A stretch of 64,000 bases of DNA from CAYMPW01 sp964392725 (GTDB lineage: Archaea > Thermoplasmatota > Thermoplasmata > Methanomassiliicoccales > Methanomethylophilaceae), in assembly GCA_964392725.1 (NCBI GenBank), contig CAYMPW010000002.1:1-64000 (forward strand), in the 5' to 3' direction. Shown in pieces: positions 59,377-64,000 of the stretch (its first letter is position 1; each line of letters begins with the position of its first letter). Under the pieces are notes generated by a model. That model had not been told where the DNA came from. It searched no databases and worked only from the letters and a program-made list of their open reading frames with translations. A program made the translations under genes and the position numbers.

Positions 59377-61257
59377 ATGGCTCAGAACGTAGTTCACGGA
59401 AAAACAACCTGTCATTGGTGTGATACCTGCGGTACTCTTCTGTTGGGAGACGTCTGTTCCATTTGTAAAAGGGATGGAAGGGAATTCGAAATAAATCTTC
59501 CCGGAGATATCCGTCCCGCTATGGGCGACGGACAGGAAATGCTGTTGGAACTTTTCCGCATGCATTTCGGAACATCCGCACCTTTGGAAAACAAATCAAT
59601 ATTTTTCAACAAAATTCCGGGAGAAGACCGTACCGACGAAATCGTTATGGGCGGTGCGGTTTTAGGAATTATTCGTTTTGATTTAATTTTGAATCGTATG
59701 ATTCTGGAAATAAGACAGCCCGGAGCAGATTTATTCTATCCGGTTGCAACAAAGAATATCGTACGTTTCGGTAACATGTCCGGACATTTGGCCGGAAAGA
59801 GCGTTCCCGGAGAAAATATCTTCGAAGTCACGGGAGACTTTTCCGAAGGAGATCCGATTATTGTTGTTAAAGGACAGAAATACGGGCCCGGAATCGCATT
59901 GGGTGCGGGAAATCAATTAAAAGAATTGCCTAAAGCAATCCGCATCAGAGATTTGGCACCTTCGGAATTTATACAGCAGCCGGATGCGAACAGAGGAATT
60001 TTCGTACTGGCAAACAAAAACCATCTTTTGAAATTGGAATCAGATTCCATAAGCGACATCCGTTCATTCACAAGCGGACGCAAACAACCCGTTACAATTT
60101 CATTTTCGGGAGGAAAAGATTCTCTTGCAGCTTACGGATTGGCGGTTGCAGCGGTTAAAGATCCAGGAATGATTTTCGTCAATACGGGATTGGAATTCCC
60201 GGAAACCGTGGATTACGTTCACGAATTTGCAAAAGAATCCGGTTTGGAATTGCATGAAGCGGACGCGGGAGATGCATTTTGGGATTATGTCGATACATTC
60301 GGACCACCTGCAAAAGATTTCCGTTGGTGCTGTAAGGTTTGTAAGCTCGGACCGATTTCAGAATTAATTTCACATGATTTTCCGAGAGGAACGATTACGG
60401 TTGAAGGAAACCGTGCAATGGAATCTTTCGCAAGATCTAAAATAGGATTCGTTTCAAAGAATCCTTTTGTTCCAAATCAGGTTATGCTGAATCCCGTAAG
60501 GGCTTGGTCCGCAGCAGAAATTTGGGGTTACATTTGGATGCGCAAATTGGCGTACAATCCTTTGTACGAAAGAGATTTCGAAAGAATCGGATGTTATCTC
60601 TGTGCTTCCTGTTTGGGAAGCGAATGGAGAAACATCGAAAGATTGCACCCCGAATTATATTCGAAATGGGAACAATACATGCATGAATATGCACAACAGA
60701 GAGGACTTCCCAAAGAGTATGTGGACTATGGATTCTGGAGATGGAAAGTTCTTCCTCCCAAGATGATTAAATTAGCGGAAGGAATGAATCTCCGCACGGA
60801 ACCAACTAAAGCCGTAGGTCCTTCTATGCGCATGTTGAAAGGAGCATCTTCATGTGCCGCAGGCGGATATTCCGCGGAAGCAATAGTCACGGTTCCGAGA
60901 AACAGGGATTTCTCTTATGTCGAGGATGCATTGCGTACGGTGGGAGAAGTTCGTTATTCCGAAGAATTCGAGATTGCAATGGTACGTTCACCCAAAGGAA
61001 CCGCAAAGTTATTCGGCGGTGGACAGGTAAGTATAACTTCAAAGACCCAGGAAGGAACAGAATATATGTTCGAGCATTCCATCAAAGCTCTTTTGAGAGC
61101 ACAGATGTGTACTTCCTGCGGAATTTGTGCAAAGAGTTGTCCGAAACACGCTATTAAGATTTCACATGGAATGAGAGTTGATCCAAACAAGTGTATTGCT
61201 TGTGGAAAATGTGAAAAATCCTGTATGGTTGTGCATTATTTCGATAAATTGATGTGA
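59377..61257 (+). CDS. PAPS-reductase-like protein fused to a zinc ribbon and a 2[4Fe-4S] ferredoxin
   Basis: This 626-residue multi-domain protein has an N-terminal zinc-ribbon-like CHWCDTCG/CSICK pair (residues 12-32). A middle region of about 200 residues is unassigned, with possible PUA-like strands (about 160-215). The PAPS-reductase/ATP-pyrophosphatase domain carries the loop ISFSGGKDSLAAYGLA (about 248) and a CCKVCKLGP segment; GCYLCASCLGSEW adds more Cys. The C-terminal ferredoxin domain has CTSCGICAKSCPKHAIK and CIACGKCEKSC. Related archaeal PAPS-reductase-like proteins are known, but their reaction is unsettled. A TATTTAATATTG promoter lies about 27 nt before the ATG. Confidence 0.85.
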   Translation: MAQNVVHGKTTCHWCDTCGTLLLGDVCSICKRDGREFEINLPGDIRPAMGDGQEMLLELFRMHFGTSAPLENKSIFFNKIPGEDRTDEIVMGGAVLGIIRFDLILNRMILEIRQPGADLFYPVATKNIVRFGNMSGHLAGKSVPGENIFEVTGDFSEGDPIIVVKGQKYGPGIALGAGNQLKELPKAIRIRDLAPSEFIQQPDANRGIFVLANKNHLLKLESDSISDIRSFTSGRKQPVTISFSGGKDSLAAYGLAVAAVKDPGMIFVNTGLEFPETVDYVHEFAKESGLELHEADAGDAFWDYVDTFGPPAKDFRWCCKVCKLGPISELISHDFPRGTITVEGNRAMESFARSKIGFVSKNPFVPNQVMLNPVRAWSAAEIWGYIWMRKLAYNPLYERDFERIGCYLCASCLGSEWRNIERLHPELYSKWEQYMHEYAQQRGLPKEYVDYGFWRWKVLPPKMIKLAEGMNLRTEPTKAVGPSMRMLKGASSCAAGGYSAEAIVTVPRNRDFSYVEDALRTVGEVRYSEEFEIAMVRSPKGTAKLFGGGQVSITSKTQEGTEYMFEHSIKALLRAQMCTSCGICAKSCPKHAIKISHGMRVDPNKCIACGKCEKSCMVVHYFDKLM

Positions 61258-61301
61258 TCATTCTACAAACAGTTTTATTAGTATAACTGTGTTGAAAGGG
61301 T

Positions 61302-62018
61302 ATGGATTTGTCATTCGGTATAGGAATGTTTGTCGGCCTTGGCGCTACACTCATTTTAATGTATCTTGTTTTGAGAAAATACACCTATCCAAAGGTTGAA
61401 CAGCCATTTTTCAGTGATCCTTCACTGTTCATGCTTTTCGCGGTTGGATTGGTTTCAGGTACGATTCTCTATATGGCATCCACATACCTAAATCTCAACA
61501 ATGTGATTTATGCGATTCTGTTTGCGATTATTCAGGGTATGCTTTTGTTGGTTTGTTTGAATCTTAAAAGATATTCCGGTAAATCCGATACTATCTTCTA
61601 CGGATACGGTCTGGGTCTCGGACTCGGAGGCGCAATGGCAACCGGTTTGATATATCAGATTACATACGCAATGCAGGTGGAATTTGATCTCGCTTCGATG
61701 GTTATCGTTTGTATTATGGGTGTTGCACAGATTATGATGCTCAGTGCGGTTGGAGCAACAATCGGAGAAGGTGTTGCACGTCAACGCCCTTGGGAATTCC
61801 TTATGCAGGGATTAATCGTTAACACGGTGTTCATGGTTTGTTGGTCTTTGGCAAGAAGTACATTGGCAACCGGAAACACAATAACGTATCTCTATCTCGC
61901 ATTGATGGTTGTCGTTGCAGTTTGGTATTTCTATCGTACGATGTTCACAAAACTTTCGTTTACGGTTGATGAAATTCTTAGACAGAACGGAATCAAACGT
62001 GATGATATACCACGTTAA
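61302..62018 (+). CDS. Multi-pass membrane protein, unknown function
   Basis: This 238-residue protein has about 6-7 hydrophobic helices (starting FGIGMFVGLGATLILMYLVL) with conserved-looking glycines in GYGLGLGLGGAMATGLIYQI and AVGATIGEGVARQRPWEFLM. The C-terminal tail is charged (DEILRQNGIKRDD). No family recognised; the GEG and helix lengths recall membrane-bound CAAX-type or rhomboid-like proteins but I see no catalytic motif. Its stop overlaps the convergent gene end by 4 nt. Confidence 0.65.
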   Translation: MDLSFGIGMFVGLGATLILMYLVLRKYTYPKVEQPFFSDPSLFMLFAVGLVSGTILYMASTYLNLNNVIYAILFAIIQGMLLLVCLNLKRYSGKSDTIFYGYGLGLGLGGAMATGLIYQITYAMQVEFDLASMVIVCIMGVAQIMMLSAVGATIGEGVARQRPWEFLMQGLIVNTVFMVCWSLARSTLATGNTITYLYLALMVVVAVWYFYRTMFTKLSFTVDEILRQNGIKRDDIPR

Positions 62019-62443
62019 ATCGAACGGTAACGTCCGGGAGAGACTTCCGTAACCATACAGTTCTCGGTTAAAACATCGATAATTTCTTCACCATTATCGT
62101 AATCGATTTCTTGGATGTCGTTGAGCGTAAAGGTTCCCAAAATATCTGTGAGACCTGAAGCCAACACATCCAATTTTTCGTTTATGCTGTCACAGTGTTC
62201 GTATCTGTATGCCAAAGTGGTCATGGGATCCGAATCTTCTTTCTTTTCCTCTTTGTGTTGAGGTATAAAACCCGTAATCTCGGCAAAAGCTTCCCTTACG
62301 GATTCCTGACTCTGATCCTTGAAAAGAATTTTCGATTCTTTTACGGTTTGTTTGGTTCCGCAGTATGGACAACCGGTTGTGGATGAAGACATGTCTATCA
62401 TTCTGTATTTTGAACATTTGTGGCACACGGTTACTGCGTACAT
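62015..62443 (-). CDS. Zinc-ribbon protein with helical C-terminus (DUF1922/DUF5817-like)
   Basis: This 142-residue protein begins with a zinc ribbon, MYAVTVCHKCSKYRMID and GCPYCGTKQTVKE (two CxxC pairs). A helical region follows (about 45-65), then a winged-helix-like C-terminus (LGTFTLNDIQEIDYDNGEE). I chose ATG 62443, just after the pdaD stop; 14 extra residues from the ATG at 62485 lie inside pdaD. The small protein may act on RNA or transcription, but nothing shows it. Confidence 0.65.
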   Translation of the reverse strand: MYAVTVCHKCSKYRMIDMSSSTTGCPYCGTKQTVKESKILFKDQSQESVREAFAEITGFIPQHKEEKKEDSDPMTTLAYRYEHCDSINEKLDVLASGLTDILGTFTLNDIQEIDYDNGEEIIDVLTENCMVTEVSPGRYRSI

Positions 62444-62448
62444 ACGTA

Positions 62449-62922
62449 TCACTGATATTCTGTAAATACCAAGGATGCGAGACAACAGCCGTAATTGTTC
62501 ATGGGAATGCTGAGTTCCTCGGTTACATAATTGATTTCAAGAAGTTCGATTCCTCTGATCCTGGACATTTCTTCCATTTTCCATTTGAGATCGTTTCTCA
62601 GGGATTTTTCGGAACCGTGCATATGTCCTTCCGCAACATATCCGCCTTTTCCGTCTGCGCGGAATGCGTATGCTATGCCTGCAGAGATCATTTCTCCTTC
62701 GCATCCTCTCATCTGAGCCAAAACACAATGGGTGATTGCTCCCATGGGCATCTCTGTTTTGGGGACTTCTTTCGCATCGATCGGAATAACCGAAGATACG
62801 GCTACAAGGTTCTGTTCTCCGATCCCGGCACCGATAAGGGCGCGATCGAAAGCATTCAAACCGGATACTTCGCTTGTTGCGGAGCATGATGATACAAAGA
62901 ATTTGGAAGGAACTAAGTTCAT
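62449..62922 (-). CDS. pdaD: Pyruvoyl-dependent arginine decarboxylase PdaD
   Basis: This 157-residue proenzyme makes agmatine, needed for polyamine synthesis and tRNA-Ile agmatidine. It shows NLVAVSSVIPIDAKEV, in which self-cleavage at the Ser-Ser bond yields the pyruvoyl group. GAGIGEQN before it and IRGIELLEINYVTEELS later are also typical. Length is normal. The zinc-ribbon gene follows after 5 nt. Confidence 0.93.
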   Translation of the reverse strand: MNLVPSKFFVSSCSATSEVSGLNAFDRALIGAGIGEQNLVAVSSVIPIDAKEVPKTEMPMGAITHCVLAQMRGCEGEMISAGIAYAFRADGKGGYVAEGHMHGSEKSLRNDLKWKMEEMSRIRGIELLEINYVTEELSIPMNNYGCCLASLVFTEYQ

Positions 62923-63112
62923 AATCTCTGAGATACGCTTAATGTTTAAAATTTTAGCCCTATTCCTTTGTTTTATAGGGTTTGGAAGAGTGATTTGTAT
63001 CGAGTTTTGGACTTAGATATTTTCTATTGGACAAAGTCAAACTTTTTGATGAGTTCGGTAACCTATAATGGACAAAACAACATGTTTAAATCTCGGTGAC
63101 CGATATAAAAAT

Positions 63113-64000
63113 ATGGATTCGGAATATTTGAAGAGGACATACTTCGGAAAGATAGAACCATTTATTGGAAATCCGAACATAAAAGTGTTAACCGGAATCA
63201 GAAGATGTGGTAAATCCACCATAACGATGATGGTAAAAGATACGATTTTGAAAAAAGATTCCTCTGCAAATATAATCGAAATCAATTTTGAAAAGTTGGA
63301 ATTCTTCGAGTTAAAAGATCATCAAAAATTATACGGATTTGTAAAAGATAATCATAAAGATGCAGTAAGCAATTATCTTTTCATAGATGAAATTCAGAAT
63401 GTTTCAAATTGGGAACTGGCCATCGAATCCATACTCACTGAAAACATATGTGAAATCTATCTTACGGGATCGAATTCCGAAATACTTTCGGAACGTTTAA
63501 CAAACATTTGCGGAAGATTCGATTTTTTGAATGTTCAGCCTCTGTCTCTCAACGAGTGTATATATTTCTGTAAAAGCAATGGGTTGGATTCAAATCCCGA
63601 CGCGGTTTTCGACAGATATCTCCGTCAGGGAGGATTTCCCTTCCTTTGGATAAATAATTATCCAGATTCTGGCGCTTATTCGATTATAAGAGATATTCAT
63701 TTCATTTCAACGGCAAAGGATGTTATTGAAAGATACAAAATAAGAAACGAATCCATATTGGACAGAATTATCTTGTTCCTTTGTGACAACATCGGCAATA
63801 CAACATCTGTGAATAACATCTATGAAGCTTTATCAAAAAATATACAGGTGTCCAAGACAACCGTGTACAAATACATCGAATATTTGGAAAACGCACACTT
63901 TATTTCAAAAGTCAATACATATGATTTGAGAGGCAAGAAAATTTTAGACCCAGCATACAAATTCTATCTTACGGATTTGGGTATGAAACACGCTCTTCTC
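63113..64000 (+). CDS. AAA-type ATPase with DUF4143-like C-terminus (cut by window end)
   Basis: An open frame of 296 codons runs from ATG 63113 to the window edge. Walker A is in LTGIRRCGKSTITMMV; Walker B is LFIDEIQNVSNWE; sensor LTGSNSEIL; then PLSLNECIYFCKSN and a C-terminal winged-helix region. It belongs to the AAA_14/DUF4143 group, often found as accessory, scattered genes in archaea and anaerobic bacteria. A TTTAAA element near 63085 lies about 28 nt before the ATG, so a leaderless start is likely. Full length is not visible. Confidence 0.82.
   Translation, partial: MDSEYLKRTYFGKIEPFIGNPNIKVLTGIRRCGKSTITMMVKDTILKKDSSANIIEINFEKLEFFELKDHQKLYGFVKDNHKDAVSNYLFIDEIQNVSNWELAIESILTENICEIYLTGSNSEILSERLTNICGRFDFLNVQPLSLNECIYFCKSNGLDSNPDAVFDRYLRQGGFPFLWINNYPDSGAYSIIRDIHFISTAKDVIERYKIRNESILDRIILFLCDNIGNTTSVNNIYEALSKNIQVSKTTVYKYIEYLENAHFISKVNTYDLRGKKILDPAYKFYLTDLGMKHALL

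Noticed and set aside
1..64000. CRISPR arrays, insertion sequences, prophage or integrase genes
   Set aside because: I saw no regularly spaced direct repeats, transposase or integrase motifs, or terminal repeats anywhere in the window.

Overview
The window is a gene-dense archaeal chromosome segment. The genes point to the Thermoplasmata side of the Euryarchaeota, most likely the methanogenic order Methanomassiliicoccales. The evidence is an archaeal ribosomal-protein/SecY cluster, a solitary 5S rRNA gene not linked to 16S/23S, RadB, a separate Bud32 kinase, MptA, the archaeosine radical-SAM enzyme, PurP and an isopentenyl phosphate kinase/type 2 IPP isomerase/prenyl synthase operon. All 79 confidently called protein genes whose end lies in the window stop with TGA or TAA (about 48 and 31), and none stops with TAG. 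Such avoidance fits a lineage that decodes UAG as pyrrolysine, although no pyl gene is present here. The assignment to an order is inference.

Layout. 1-10.6 kb: partial tRNA-Pro, rdgB and bud32 (minus); an AIM24-like protein, a small membrane protein and radB (plus); the isoprenoid operon ipk-fni-idsA (minus); 5S rRNA; alaX-nac-hypC (minus); a bacterial-type aspartyl-tRNA synthetase (plus); a DUF2284 protein. 10.7-16.1 kb: a TPR protein, an AT-rich iron/corrinoid-type ABC transporter whose dockerin-bearing binding protein carries an in-frame TAA, two tandem palindromes over its promoter, and a divergent MFS exporter. 16.1-23.5 kb: mptA, rnhB, an SCP2 protein, initiator tRNA-Met, fetAB, a TPD/CDIN1-type nuclease, a CoA-disulfide-reductase-like flavoprotein, the archaeosine radical-SAM protein and a DUF5611-like protein.

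23.5-39.3 kb: one long plus-strand run holding L3, L4, L23, L2, S19, L22, S3, L29, aIF1, Rnp1, S17, L14, L24, S4e, L5, S14, S8, L6, L32e, L19e, L18, S5, L30, L15, SecY, EMC3-like, Cmk and Cbf5. A 53-codon ORF sits between the promoter and L3. 39.3-51.6 kb: two unknown proteins, trpS, pheS, a winged-helix/TPR protein, the D-aminoacyl-tRNA deacylase, pyrH, prf1-argS-acetyltransferase, a degenerate lipoate-ligase-like protein, a secreted membrane-anchored protein and purP. 51.7-64 kb: an MgtE-type transporter divergent from two PhoU/TrkA-C proteins, a short ORF, tRNA-Gln, a purine-type NCS2 permease, a bacterial-type adk, a GlcD oxidase, a site-2 protease, a PAPS-reductase-like/ferredoxin fusion, an unknown membrane protein, a zinc-ribbon protein, pdaD and the start of an AAA/DUF4143 ATPase.

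Expression signals. Many first genes of transcription units begin 23-30 nt downstream of an archaeal TATA box, so their transcripts are probably leaderless. Internal genes of operons usually have a GAGGTG-type Shine-Dalgarno sequence or an ATGA overlap. Convergent genes are often separated by perfect hairpins. All functions are read from sequence recognition, and no database search was run.
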